This document shows positions 33,214-42,354 of a DNA stretch of 64,000 nucleotides, piece by piece (the first letter of the stretch is position 1; each line of letters starts with the position of its first letter). The stretch spans positions 1,984,001 to 2,048,000 of the forward strand of contig CANKZR010000001.1 in the NCBI GenBank assembly GCA_947488625.1, written 5' to 3'. Below the pieces are notes generated by a model. That model was not told the origin of the DNA. It worked only from the letters and a program-made list of their open reading frames with translations, and did no database searches. The translations under genes and the position numbers were made by a program. The DNA is from an uncultured Sphingomonadaceae bacterium (GTDB taxonomy: Bacteria; Pseudomonadota; Alphaproteobacteria; Sphingomonadales; Sphingomonadaceae).

Positions 33214-34649
33214 TGGCTACGTCCGCCCCAGCGCCGGACGAAGTCCGAACCTCGGCACCAAAGGCGACCGACAAGATCCCCGACGTGCCGGGCCTGCCGC
33301 TTCTTGGCAACACGCTGGAAATGGCACGCGATCCGGCGGCCTTCTTCCTGAGGGCTTACCGCGATTATGGTCCGGTCTACCGGGTGAACGTCTTCGGGCG
33401 GCGCACGATTGTCATCGCCGGCCCAGAAGCCAGCACCTTCATGACTACGCGCGACGGCCGCGACAGCTTGCGTTCCAAAGAGTTCTGGGGCGATTTCGTC
33501 GACTTCCACGGCGCATCCAAGACGCTGACGGGCGAGGATGGGAAAACCCACGAGAAGTTGCGCCGGATCATGCGGCACGGGTTCTCCAAGGCCGCTGTTG
33601 CCGGACAATATCATCGGCTGGCGCAGATTACAGATGAGGCAATTGAGCGCGATTGGCTTTCGCGCCCGCAAGTGCCGGTCGTCGAAGCTTATCAATACCT
33701 TATCGTGGCGCAACTGGGCGAGATCATGACCGGCCACGCGCCGCTGGAATATGTGCCCGATATTCGCCTCAACATCCTGTATCTGCTCAACACGCTGGTG
33801 GCGCGCACCCGGCCCAAGATCCTGCTCCACCGGCCCGAATTCAAACGCGCCAATGCGCGGGTGAACGAACTTGGCCGCGACATGATCGCCGAGTTCAAGG
33901 GGCATGCGGCAGCGGGAACCCTGCCCTCGAACCTGCTGGGAGATATCATGCACGCGCATGAGACCGATCCCGACCTCATTCAGGAGCGCGACCTCGCCCT
34001 GTTGCTTACCGGCCCCTATGTTGCCGGGCTGGACACGGTGGCTAACACGATTGCGGCAGCAACCTACGGCATCCTGAAAACGCCGGGCGTGCTGGAGCGC
34101 GTGCAGGCAGAGGCCGATGCGCTGTATGCGAAGGATGTCGTGACGGAGCAGGACATTCACAACCTGCCCGCTATCAACGGGGCCATCATGGAGGCCATGC
34201 GGCTGTGGCCCATCGCGGTGGCTCAGATGCGCACCGCGATCGAAGATTTCTCCTTCGCCGGCTACACCATTCCCGCAGGCGAGATGATCTACATCGGCAC
34301 CAGCGTTCCGCATTTCATGGAAGAATACTTTCCCGAACCGGAGCGCTTCGACATCGACCGCTATCAGCGGCCTCGCGCCGAACATCTGCAGAAGGGTGCC
34401 TACAGCCCATTTGGCCGCGGCCCCCACTCGTGCCTTGGTCAAAGCCTTGCCGAAGTACAGATGGCCGCAACGGTTTCTCGCATATTCCACCGGCTCGACC
34501 TGGCGTTGCCCAGCCCCGATTACGTGCTGAAGACCAAGTCAGCTCCAACCCCCGGCCCGTCCATGGACTTCAAGGTCCGTGTGCTGGGCGAACGAAGGCC
34601 GGCAAGAGCCTTGAAACCCGAACAAAGAGAGGAGAAGTCCGATGGCTAG
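33213..34649 (+). CDS. Cytochrome P450
   Basis: This 478-residue bacterial P450 has no membrane anchor but a Pro-rich N-terminus (DKIPDVPGLPLLGNT). Landmarks are the oxygen-binding I-helix AGLDT (271-275), the ExxR motif EAMR (327-330) and the heme loop FGRGPHSCLG with the thiolate Cys407. The general form is closer to multi-substrate and sterol-type P450s (CYP51/CYP120-like) than to CYP101, but I cannot fix the family. It overlaps both neighbours, so stoichiometric production with the Rieske protein is likely. The ferredoxin at 20328-20648 could donate electrons. Confidence 0.95.
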   Translation: MATSAPAPDEVRTSAPKATDKIPDVPGLPLLGNTLEMARDPAAFFLRAYRDYGPVYRVNVFGRRTIVIAGPEASTFMTTRDGRDSLRSKEFWGDFVDFHGASKTLTGEDGKTHEKLRRIMRHGFSKAAVAGQYHRLAQITDEAIERDWLSRPQVPVVEAYQYLIVAQLGEIMTGHAPLEYVPDIRLNILYLLNTLVARTRPKILLHRPEFKRANARVNELGRDMIAEFKGHAAAGTLPSNLLGDIMHAHETDPDLIQERDLALLLTGPYVAGLDTVANTIAAATYGILKTPGVLERVQAEADALYAKDVVTEQDIHNLPAINGAIMEAMRLWPIAVAQMRTAIEDFSFAGYTIPAGEMIYIGTSVPHFMEEYFPEPERFDIDRYQRPRAEHLQKGAYSPFGRGPHSCLGQSLAEVQMAATVSRIFHRLDLALPSPDYVLKTKSAPTPGPSMDFKVRVLGERRPARALKPEQREEKSDG

Positions 34650-35670
34650 TACTGCCCCTGTTGACCGCATCCAGCGCGGACATGAGCTGGAAAGGTGCCC
34701 GTTTCCCATTCCTTTTGGCTGGTTCGTCGTGGATCTGTCGGAGAACCTCCAACCCAGCGAAATCCGCAACGTCCAGGCGTTCGATCAGCAATGGGTACTG
34801 TTCCGGGGCGAGGAGGGCGAGGTCGGCATGACCGATCCGTTCTGTCCGCATCTGGGCGCACACCTTGGCAAGGGTGGCACGGTCCAGGGTAATAATATCC
34901 AGTGCCCATTCCACCATTGGCAATTCAACGCTCAAGGATGGTGCAAGAAAATACCCTACGGCAAGGTCATGCCGGGAATTGCGCGCAAGAAGCCGGTGCT
35001 ACGCACTTTGCCGATCAAGGAAAAATACGGCATGATCTGGGCCTGGTACCACCCGCAAGAGGCGGAGCCTTCTTTCGATCTGCCGGTCGTCGACGAACTG
35101 GAAAACCCCGACGCGCATGTGCCGGTGCGCCGCGGCGAATGGACCATGCACACCTGCATGCAGGAGATCGGCGAGAACGGCGTGGATTTCGCCCATCTGA
35201 AATTCCTGCACGGATCGCCAATCATTCCGCCGGGCACCTGCAAGCTCGAAGACGAGCATTTCGAGTTCGACATTGGCGAAGGCTATATCCACGGCAAGTA
35301 TTATGGACCCGGAGCGCAGGTGGTACGCCATAACAAGGACGGCGTATCCATGCTCATGTTCTCGACCCCGCTACCGATCTCGCGGGAAGAAACCTTGTCG
35401 CGAATGCACTTCACCTTCCAAGACTATCCCGAGGGCTCGACCGAGCGGCAGGTGGCCGAGCACTTGTATCAGCATTCGATCGGCGAGGCAGATGGCGAGG
35501 ATTCCGCAGGGTTCGAATCCGTCGACATGATCGTGTGGGATAACAAGAAGTACCGGCCGCAGCCGCTCCTGTGCGACGGTGATGGCCCGATCCTCAAATG
35601 GCGTAAATGGTACAGTCAGTTCTATGTGGAAGACCAGGCAGAGGAGCCTCAGGCCGTCGCGGCCGAATAG
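34642..35670 (+). CDS. Rieske non-heme iron oxygenase, KshA/DAF-36-like
   Basis: This 342-residue terminal oxygenase has a Rieske domain FCPHLGAHLGKGG...CPFHHWQF (Cys68, His70, Cys88, His91) and a mononuclear iron site GVDFAHLKFLH (Asp182, His185, His190). This Rieske motif is typical of the 3-ketosteroid 9-alpha-hydroxylase and cholesterol-7-desaturase (DAF-36/Neverland) group rather than of benzoate or naphthalene dioxygenases. The ATG overlaps the end of the P450 gene by 8 bases. No cognate reductase (KshB-like) is in the window. A steroid or terpenoid substrate is a reasonable inference. Confidence 0.92.
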   Translation: MASTAPVDRIQRGHELERCPFPIPFGWFVVDLSENLQPSEIRNVQAFDQQWVLFRGEEGEVGMTDPFCPHLGAHLGKGGTVQGNNIQCPFHHWQFNAQGWCKKIPYGKVMPGIARKKPVLRTLPIKEKYGMIWAWYHPQEAEPSFDLPVVDELENPDAHVPVRRGEWTMHTCMQEIGENGVDFAHLKFLHGSPIIPPGTCKLEDEHFEFDIGEGYIHGKYYGPGAQVVRHNKDGVSMLMFSTPLPISREETLSRMHFTFQDYPEGSTERQVAEHLYQHSIGEADGEDSAGFESVDMIVWDNKKYRPQPLLCDGDGPILKWRKWYSQFYVEDQAEEPQAVAAE

Positions 35671-35707
35671 TTCAAGCTAGTACGCCACCTGAGAGAGGAT
35701 TTATAAA

Positions 35708-36490
35708 GTGGGGCGATTGAGCGGGAAAACAGCGATCATCACCGGCGGCGCTCAGGGCATGGGTGCCGCCACCGCAAAGCTGTTCGTCGCCGAAGGGGCA
35801 AAGGTCGCTATCGGCGATGTGAAGGACGGATCCGCGCTGGCGCAGGAGCTGGGCGACAACGCCCTGTTCCAATCACTGGACGTGACCGACGAACGCGCAT
35901 GGGAAGCTATCGTCAAGAAGACCAACGACCGGTTCGGCACCGTGGATATCCTCGTCAACAATGCGGGCCTCGTGCATTTCACCGCGATCGAGGATTTCGA
36001 GCCGGACGAAGCGCGGCGGATCATGGATGTGAACGCCATTGGCCCACTGATCGGTGCAAAGCATCTGGTACTGCAAATGGCCAAGGCTGGGCGCGGTGTG
36101 ATCATCAACATCAGCAGCGTGGACGGCCTTCGCGGCTGCAATGGTCTCAGCGCCTATACCGCCAGCAAATGGGCACTGCGAGGCGTCACCAAGACGCTGG
36201 CGATCGAGCTGGCACCGCGCGGTATCCGCGTCGTCAGTGTGCACCCCGGCGGTGTCGATACGCCGATGGGCAATTCGCGCGGCCTCGAAACAGAAGAGCT
36301 CAACAAGACATTTCAACGCGTGCCGATGCAGCGGATTGGAGAGCCGGAGGAAGTTGCCCGCACCACCCTGTTCCTCGCTAGTGACGACGCCAGCTACATC
36401 ACTGGCGCGGAACTGGCAGTGGATGGCGGCTGGACCGCAGGCCTGATGCTGAACGTGCTGCCGGGCGCGCCAGCCGGGTTGGGACCTTAA
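35708..36490 (+). CDS. SDR similar to 3-alpha(20-beta)-hydroxysteroid dehydrogenase
   Basis: This 260-residue SDR starts at GTG 35708 behind GAGAGGA. It has TGGAQGMG (12-19), NNAG (84-87), Ser137, Tyr150 and Lys154, and the C-terminal TGAELAVDGGWTAG. From memory it resembles the Streptomyces/mycobacterial 3-alpha,20-beta-hydroxysteroid dehydrogenase group in the stretches LSGKTAIITGGAQG, VHPGGVDTPM and ITGAELAVDGGWT. It probably oxidises a ring or side-chain hydroxyl after the Rieske or P450 step. It follows the Rieske gene by 37 bases. Confidence 0.9.
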   Translation: MGRLSGKTAIITGGAQGMGAATAKLFVAEGAKVAIGDVKDGSALAQELGDNALFQSLDVTDERAWEAIVKKTNDRFGTVDILVNNAGLVHFTAIEDFEPDEARRIMDVNAIGPLIGAKHLVLQMAKAGRGVIINISSVDGLRGCNGLSAYTASKWALRGVTKTLAIELAPRGIRVVSVHPGGVDTPMGNSRGLETEELNKTFQRVPMQRIGEPEEVARTTLFLASDDASYITGAELAVDGGWTAGLMLNVLPGAPAGLGP

Positions 36491-36564
36491 ACCCGCATCT
36501 TTCGCCCTGCAGGCATCTCGAAGGGATAAATGACAAAACAATAACACTGGGGAGGATACAGGAT

Positions 36565-39108
36565 ATGAAAGCAACATTCTTTGGCTCGACCGCAGCAAGC
36601 GTCATCGCGCTTGCCGCCATGCCGGCCGCAGCGCAGACGTCCGCAGCCAACGATGAGGTACAGCTCGACCAAATCATCGTTACTGCGCAAAAGCAGGAAC
36701 AACGCCTGCAGGACGTACCGATTTCCATCGCCGCGTTCGACGAAGTTGCCATTGAAACCAACCGGATCCAGGGGTTCGAGGATTTGGCGCAGTTTACCCC
36801 CGGTGTATATGCCGTCCCCAACTCGGCCGACAGTAACGGTCTGCGCTTCACCATTCGCGGTGTGGGCGTCACCGATCCGCAACTTGGTCTCGACAGCAAG
36901 GTCGCCCTGTATGTGGATGGGCTCTACATCGGCAAGACGCCGGGTCTGGCATTTGATTCCCCCGACATCGCGCGGGTGGAAATCCTGAAGGGACCGCAAG
37001 GAACCCTGTACGGCCGCAACGCTGTGGCCGGCGCGATCAACATCATTCCCGCGCGCCCCGAAGGAGGCGAGTTCTACGGCAAGGCGTCGGCAGAGTACGG
37101 TCGCTTCAACGAGATGCGAATTGATGGCGCGGTCAACATCCCCGTCGGCGAGATGGCCGGCATCCGCGTCTCGGGACTGTATGCAAGCCGCGACGGCTGG
37201 GTGGAGAACACCGGCCTCGGCAAGGATCTTTCCGGTTATGAACGCTATGGCGGCCGGGTCGCCTTCGGCGCCGATGTGACGCCTGAACTGAGACTTGATG
37301 TGGCGGCCGATTACAGCGAGTCCCGCAATACGCCATATTATTACCAGTATGTCGCCGGGACGCAGCAACCCACGTCGCTCTTCGCACCTGCCATCACTGC
37401 CTTTTCGGAACGTAGCGAGGAAGTCGATACGTCGTTCGAGGTCGAGGACGGACTGGTCCAGAACTACGGCTTTGTCGGCCGGGCGGAATGGTCCCTCGCG
37501 GCCAATCACAGCCTTACCTTTACAGGCGGCTGGCGCGGCGCAGATGCCAGCCGGTTCGTGACGCTCGCACCCGATGCGAACGTTCCGGCATTGAACGCAG
37601 TATTCAACGCCGACCTCGATCAGGACCCCACCAATGGGTCATTTTCGATCAACGATACACTCCGCGCCATTCCGAGCTTGCTTGGCATCATTGGGGAGAC
37701 CGTTCGACCGAACTATTTCGCGGGCGTTCCCCCGCAGGAGCTTATCGGCCTGTTTACATCACCTCCGGGAGGCTCACCAACCCTGGATGACCATAAGCAG
37801 TACAGTTTCGAGCTGACCGCAAACGGCACCTTCGGCAATGACATGTTCGATTACACTGCGGGTCTTTATTACTTCAACGAGGATACATCGACCGGGCGTC
37901 CCACCTTTTTAGCGGGTGATGCGCAGGAATATCTAAGCCTGCTTCCCGTACTGGAACCCGCCTTGACCGGCCTGGGGCTGCTTGGCGCACTGCAAAACCC
38001 GGCACTGCCGCCAGCGCAGCAGGCCGCGATTTTTCAGCAAGCACAGGCGCAGGCGCAGCAGACGGCGAATATCCTGGCAGCCGCGCGATTTTCGTCGTCC
38101 AACTTCCTCGAGATTCAGACAGAAGCCTACGCCGCCTACGCGCGGCTTACGTGGAACGTAAGCGACCGCTTCCGCATAATCGGGGGCCTGCGCTATTCGA
38201 CGGAGACTAAAAGCGGTTTCAACAGTACCCGTAGTTCGTTTTTCTTCGACGACATCAACCTGCTGGGCGATCCCATATTGCCCAATATCGTGAATGACAG
38301 GGATTTCGACAGCTTCGATCCCAGTATCATCGTCGAGTTCGAACCAGATGAGGACATTCTCGTCTATGCCAGCCGCAGCGAGTCCTTTCGCTCTGGCGGG
38401 TTCAACGCGGTCGCACTGGCGCCGCGCCTGCCGAACGAAACCTTTGGCAGCGACTTCCTGTTCGATAACGAGGAAATTACCGCCTACGAGGTGGGCCTCA
38501 AAAGCGACCTGTTCGAACGCCGTTTGCGCTTCAACGCTGCGGCGTTCTATTACCAGCTGACCGACGAGCAGACCAGCATCATACTCGACATCCGCAACCC
38601 GGTGGCGCGTGCGGTTGTCAATGCCGACACAGACATCTGGGGCGGCGAAGTGGAGGTCGCCTTCGCTCTGGCCGAAGGACTGACAGTGGCGGGCAACTAC
38701 GCTTATACCGATGGCGATCCCGATCCGCTGATCAATCCTCTGTCGGGCGCTGTAGAAGAGCGGGACAACCTCTTCGCCGCGCCTAAAAACAGCTATACCG
38801 TGGCGCTGGACTACCGCGGGACCATGCGGCCCGGCACCGATCTCATCGCCCACATCGATTACAATCACAAGGACTCGACGGAGCTGACGCAGGGTGCGTT
38901 CCTGACCAATCAGGATCTCGTCAACTTGCGCGTGGGTGTGGAGTTCGAGCTGGCGAACGGTACCGAAGTGTCCGTCACCGGCTGGGCGCAGAACGTGCTG
39001 GATGACGAATATACCATCGACAACATCGATTTCAGCTCATTCGCGTACAGTGTCGTGGTGTACGGTACGCCGCGCACCTACGGCATCAGCGTAGCTACGA
39101 AGTTCTAG
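36565..39108 (+). CDS. TonB-dependent outer-membrane receptor of the catabolic island
   Basis: This 847-residue receptor has a signal peptide (MKATFFGSTAASVIALAAMP, cleavage after AAAQ), a TonB-box region (LDQIIVTAQK), a plug domain (QDVPISIAAFD ... FTIRGVG ... VEILKGPQGTLYGRNAVAGAINI) and a 22-strand barrel ending in a C-terminal Phe. About residues 477-506 form an Ala/Gln-rich insert with long Q runs, probably an extracellular loop. It is the last gene of the island's plus-strand series, 74 bases after the SDR, and has a strong Shine-Dalgarno sequence. It would import the pathway's bulky or hydrophobic substrate. Confidence 0.94.
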   Translation: MKATFFGSTAASVIALAAMPAAAQTSAANDEVQLDQIIVTAQKQEQRLQDVPISIAAFDEVAIETNRIQGFEDLAQFTPGVYAVPNSADSNGLRFTIRGVGVTDPQLGLDSKVALYVDGLYIGKTPGLAFDSPDIARVEILKGPQGTLYGRNAVAGAINIIPARPEGGEFYGKASAEYGRFNEMRIDGAVNIPVGEMAGIRVSGLYASRDGWVENTGLGKDLSGYERYGGRVAFGADVTPELRLDVAADYSESRNTPYYYQYVAGTQQPTSLFAPAITAFSERSEEVDTSFEVEDGLVQNYGFVGRAEWSLAANHSLTFTGGWRGADASRFVTLAPDANVPALNAVFNADLDQDPTNGSFSINDTLRAIPSLLGIIGETVRPNYFAGVPPQELIGLFTSPPGGSPTLDDHKQYSFELTANGTFGNDMFDYTAGLYYFNEDTSTGRPTFLAGDAQEYLSLLPVLEPALTGLGLLGALQNPALPPAQQAAIFQQAQAQAQQTANILAAARFSSSNFLEIQTEAYAAYARLTWNVSDRFRIIGGLRYSTETKSGFNSTRSSFFFDDINLLGDPILPNIVNDRDFDSFDPSIIVEFEPDEDILVYASRSESFRSGGFNAVALAPRLPNETFGSDFLFDNEEITAYEVGLKSDLFERRLRFNAAAFYYQLTDEQTSIILDIRNPVARAVVNADTDIWGGEVEVAFALAEGLTVAGNYAYTDGDPDPLINPLSGAVEERDNLFAAPKNSYTVALDYRGTMRPGTDLIAHIDYNHKDSTELTQGAFLTNQDLVNLRVGVEFELANGTEVSVTGWAQNVLDDEYTIDNIDFSSFAYSVVVYGTPRTYGISVATKF

Positions 39109-39154
39109 GCAGCCCGGTTCTAGCGGATCGCTAGACAGGCGGATTGATCCACGT

Positions 39155-39180
39155 CAGGGCGGCACACTAGTGTCGCCCTG
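39155..39180 (+). terminator. Strong hairpin after the TonB receptor gene
   Basis: CAGGGCG (39155-39161) pairs with CGCCCTG (39174-39180), and the inner bases ACACTAGTGT extend the stem as a self-complementary core. It lies about 47 bases past the receptor stop and likely ends the island's transcript. No long U-tract follows. Confidence 0.5.
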
Positions 39181-39324
39181 CTCGTGCGGCTCCCTTGTCC
39201 CAGTATCCCCAGCGCTGTGATGCAAGGTAGGCTCTGGCTGCGGGATATTAACCAGCATCAAACAACGCATGTCACAATTACGGGCGACGCCGAGCGACCG
39301 TACTCATCGGCCTGAACTGAGCCA

Positions 39325-41109
39325 TTAAAAACAGGCGGCATCCGCCTCGTAAGCGCAAAGATCATTGCGGAGGAGCGTTTCCGCCCACCCTTTGGTGCGG
39401 ACAAGCTCGCGGTTGAAAAAGTAGCGCGCCGAATGCTTTTTCCCTTCGGTGAAAGGGCTTTCACCTTCGCGCGCGGCTTTCCCCTCGGCTGCTCCCAAAA
39501 TCCGCAGATGCATCCACGCCAGGACCATATGGCCGGAGAAATCCAGATATAGCGTCGCATTGGCCAGACCCTTTCTGCGATCCTTCCCGATCTCTTCGAC
39601 CAGGAATGCAGTGACCTTCTCGTATCGGTCCACGCAGTCCTCCATGGAATTGATCAAGGCAGGGTCGACCTGGTCAAGACTATCCTGGATGTCCGCCCGA
39701 ATGCGGCGCGTCAGCAAGGCTACGCCGGCCCCGTCTTGCATGGTCGCCTTCCGGCCAAGGAAATCCAGGCCCTGGATGCCATGCGTTCCTTCATGGATTG
39801 GATTGAGCCGATTGTCCCGATAGCACCGCTCAATCGGATAATCGCGCGTGTAGCCTGCCCCACCGAGGACCTGCAGAGCGTGCTTGTTCGCCTCAAGGCA
39901 GAATTCGGAAGGCCATGATTTTGCGATCGGGGTCAGCATCTCGAGCATCAGTTCAGCCTCGCGCTTTTCGACGGGATCATCGGTTGAACTGATAGTGTCG
40001 ACCGACCTTGCGCAATATAGACCCAGCGACAAGGAGCCCTCTACGGCGGACTTTTGTGCCAACAGCAAACGCCGGATATCGGCATGTTCGGTTAGCGCAA
40101 TTTGTGGTTTTGTCGCGTCCTTGTCGTCAGGATGGCGGCCCTGTGGTCGTTCACGAGCATACTGTAATGATGCCTGATACGCGCATTGCCCCAGCGCTGT
40201 GGCCCCGAGCCCTACTGCGATACGCGCTTCGTTCATCATCTGGAACATGTAGCCGAGGCCCCAATTTTCTTCGCCGACCAGGTAGCCGATGCAATCGTCG
40301 TTCTCGCCGAAGTTCAGGGCGCAATTTGTCGTCGCCTTGTAACCCATTTTGTGATTGAAACCTGCAAGGGAGACATCATTGCGTTTGCCCAGCACGCCCC
40401 CGTCCTCCACCCGAAACTTCGGCACTACGAACAGTGATATCCCTTTCACGCCAGCGGGGCCGCCTGGAACTTTGGCTAGAACCAGATGAACGATGTTTTC
40501 AGAGATGTCGTGGTCGCCGCATGAGATCCACATCTTGCTGCCCGTTATCTTGTAAGTGCCATCCTCCAACGGTCGCGCGGAAGTCGTGATATCCGAAAGG
40601 GACGACCCTGCGTGCGGTTCAGACAGGCACATGGTTCCCATATACCGTCCATCCAGCATAGGCGTAAGGTAGGTGTCTTTCATCTCCGCATTGCCATAGG
40701 AAGCGAGCAGCCGACCTGCCGCAGCAGACAGCATCCCATATCCCTGAAAGGCGATATTGGCCGTGGCGAAGATGTAGTAAACGGCCTGAACCACCGTCTC
40801 GGGCAGGCCGAAGCCGCCCAATTCTTCCGGAAAGGGAGCCGCGACAAATCCCGCGCCGGCAAATGCACGCACCGCAGCACCGGTTTCCGGAATCATCTGG
40901 ATTTCTCCATCGATGAATTGCGGCTCATTCTCGTCACCGAGGCGAGCAAAAGGCTCAAAATGCGATGCCGCGAGTTTGGTGGCTGTATCAATCACGTTTT
41001 CGACGACATCACGATCGACTTTTTCAAAACGATCCGTGGCAAGGATGGTGTCCAGACCGGCAATGTCGAACAGCTGAAAGCTAAGGTCTTCATGATCAAA
41101 TGTAGGCAT
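39325..41109 (-). CDS. Long acyl-CoA dehydrogenase (DmdC/ACAD9-like architecture)
   Basis: This protein of about 594 residues has a normal three-domain acyl-CoA dehydrogenase core, with CLSEPHAGSSLSDI, DYPIERCYRDNRL and NPIHEGTHGIQGLDFLGRKA carrying the catalytic Glu. An extra C-terminal four-helix region ends in Cys-Phe, the form seen in 3-methylmercaptopropionyl-CoA dehydrogenases. I use the ATG at 41109. The gene lies 28 bases behind the enoyl-CoA hydratase gene, so they form an operon. The substrate is an acyl-CoA of unknown length. Confidence 0.92.
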   Translation of the reverse strand: MPTFDHEDLSFQLFDIAGLDTILATDRFEKVDRDVVENVIDTATKLAASHFEPFARLGDENEPQFIDGEIQMIPETGAAVRAFAGAGFVAAPFPEELGGFGLPETVVQAVYYIFATANIAFQGYGMLSAAAGRLLASYGNAEMKDTYLTPMLDGRYMGTMCLSEPHAGSSLSDITTSARPLEDGTYKITGSKMWISCGDHDISENIVHLVLAKVPGGPAGVKGISLFVVPKFRVEDGGVLGKRNDVSLAGFNHKMGYKATTNCALNFGENDDCIGYLVGEENWGLGYMFQMMNEARIAVGLGATALGQCAYQASLQYARERPQGRHPDDKDATKPQIALTEHADIRRLLLAQKSAVEGSLSLGLYCARSVDTISSTDDPVEKREAELMLEMLTPIAKSWPSEFCLEANKHALQVLGGAGYTRDYPIERCYRDNRLNPIHEGTHGIQGLDFLGRKATMQDGAGVALLTRRIRADIQDSLDQVDPALINSMEDCVDRYEKVTAFLVEEIGKDRRKGLANATLYLDFSGHMVLAWMHLRILGAAEGKAAREGESPFTEGKKHSARYFFNRELVRTKGWAETLLRNDLCAYEADAACF

Positions 41110-41137
41110 AAAAGGCGACTTTCGATTGAATTTGGTT

Positions 41138-41968
41138 CTAGCCGTAAAGTCGGCGACGTTCAGCCAGGGCAGCTTGCATGCCCCGCTCGGCAACTACCTT
41201 GAAGAATGCGTTGAAAGTGGGACTTTGATGGAACACCGCGTCGAGATCCGCCGCTTGATATGAAGACGTCGACAGCCCCATGTTTTCATACCAGTTGTTA
41301 GCCGATTCTTTAAGAATTTTCAGGTGATTAACCGGTGTTCGCGCAACGTCCTCGGCCATTTCGTGGACACTCTCTTGCAAAGTCTGCGGCGGAACTACCT
41401 TGTTGACCAGGCCCAGTCGCGCCGCTTCGGCTGCGTCTATGAGTTTCGAGGTGTAAAGCAGTTCCTTCGTCTTGCGCATGCCGATCAGCATCGGCCACAA
41501 GAACACCGTTGGCGGAATGCCCAGATCACGGCCAGCGGGATGACCGAATTTTGCGTCTTCGCTGGCTATCACCAGGTCGCACATTGCCAGCAATTCGCCA
41601 GCGCCCGACAAGGCCGGCCCCTGAACCGCCGCTATGATCGGCTTGGGAAATTTCCACATCTCCAGCCAATATTCCAGCAACTTGATGATATCTTCACGGT
41701 CCTGTTGAAGATCGACGCCCCCATCGAATTCTGCCGGGAATTGCGAGATTATCCAGTCCTCCGGACTGAGATCATATCCTGCGCAAAACACTTTTCCGGT
41801 GCTTTGCAGCACCACCACGGAGATCGCATCATCCTGCGCCGCATGGTCCAGCGCCTGCTTCAGCTCGGCAAGAAGCGTGGGCGACATGGCGTTCATCTTC
41901 GTCGGGCGGTTCAGGGTTACCGTCATGATCTTGCCATCGAAGTCCACGCGCACGGTTTGATATGTCAT
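41138..41968 (-). CDS. Enoyl-CoA hydratase/isomerase
   Basis: This 276-residue crotonase has GKVFCAGYDLSPEDW, VQGPALSGAGELLAMCDLVIA and FGHPAGRDLGIPPTV. The usual Glu of the second active-site loop is not obvious (AGRDLG), so it may act as an isomerase or on an unusual substrate. It is the first gene of a two-gene operon with the long acyl-CoA dehydrogenase. It is not adjacent to other beta-oxidation genes, and its link to the neighbouring island is only positional. Confidence 0.88.
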   Translation of the reverse strand: MTYQTVRVDFDGKIMTVTLNRPTKMNAMSPTLLAELKQALDHAAQDDAISVVVLQSTGKVFCAGYDLSPEDWIISQFPAEFDGGVDLQQDREDIIKLLEYWLEMWKFPKPIIAAVQGPALSGAGELLAMCDLVIASEDAKFGHPAGRDLGIPPTVFLWPMLIGMRKTKELLYTSKLIDAAEAARLGLVNKVVPPQTLQESVHEMAEDVARTPVNHLKILKESANNWYENMGLSTSSYQAADLDAVFHQSPTFNAFFKVVAERGMQAALAERRRLYG

Positions 41969-42354
41969 TCCAGGCTCTTCTCCCCTTTTCGCCTACCGCG
42001 TTCGGGCTTTTTTCGCGCTCCCCGAAGCAGGTCGATACATCCGTCAGCTCACCAACCTTGACACACTGGCTCCGCGCAAAGATTAGCAGCTAACGTTTTT
42101 AAGGTCGTACACCGAAATGTCGCTAGAAAAATAAGGGATTTTCAGGGCAATTTTTCGTATTTCGTATCACTCATCCTGAATAGCCCCGAGCTTTCGACAA
42201 CCAGCACAGATCACCCAGGATCATGCCCCAAAGAAAGAGAAAAAAATAGGACGCTGCAGATCGGCTGATTGAACGCGAGACGGGATGGCTCCTTCTTCAC
42301 TGTTTCCCTATTCCCCGGCATCGCAATGGCAGTCGGAAAGATCCGCTCAGTGGC
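41969..42354. other. Intergenic region between the GST gene and the hydratase operon
   Basis: This 386-base gap has no convincing gene. It is richer in A/T than its surroundings around 42080-42180 and contains a short repeat TTTCGTATTTCGTATC at about 42150-42168 and a purine-rich stretch near 42230-42250. The promoter of the hydratase/dehydrogenase operon must lie here. I do not see a clear operator. Confidence 0.5.

Noticed and set aside
33150-34490. Minus-strand open frame of 446 codons opposite the P450 gene
   Set aside because: This is an antisense shadow of a gene with clear heme and I-helix motifs on the plus strand.
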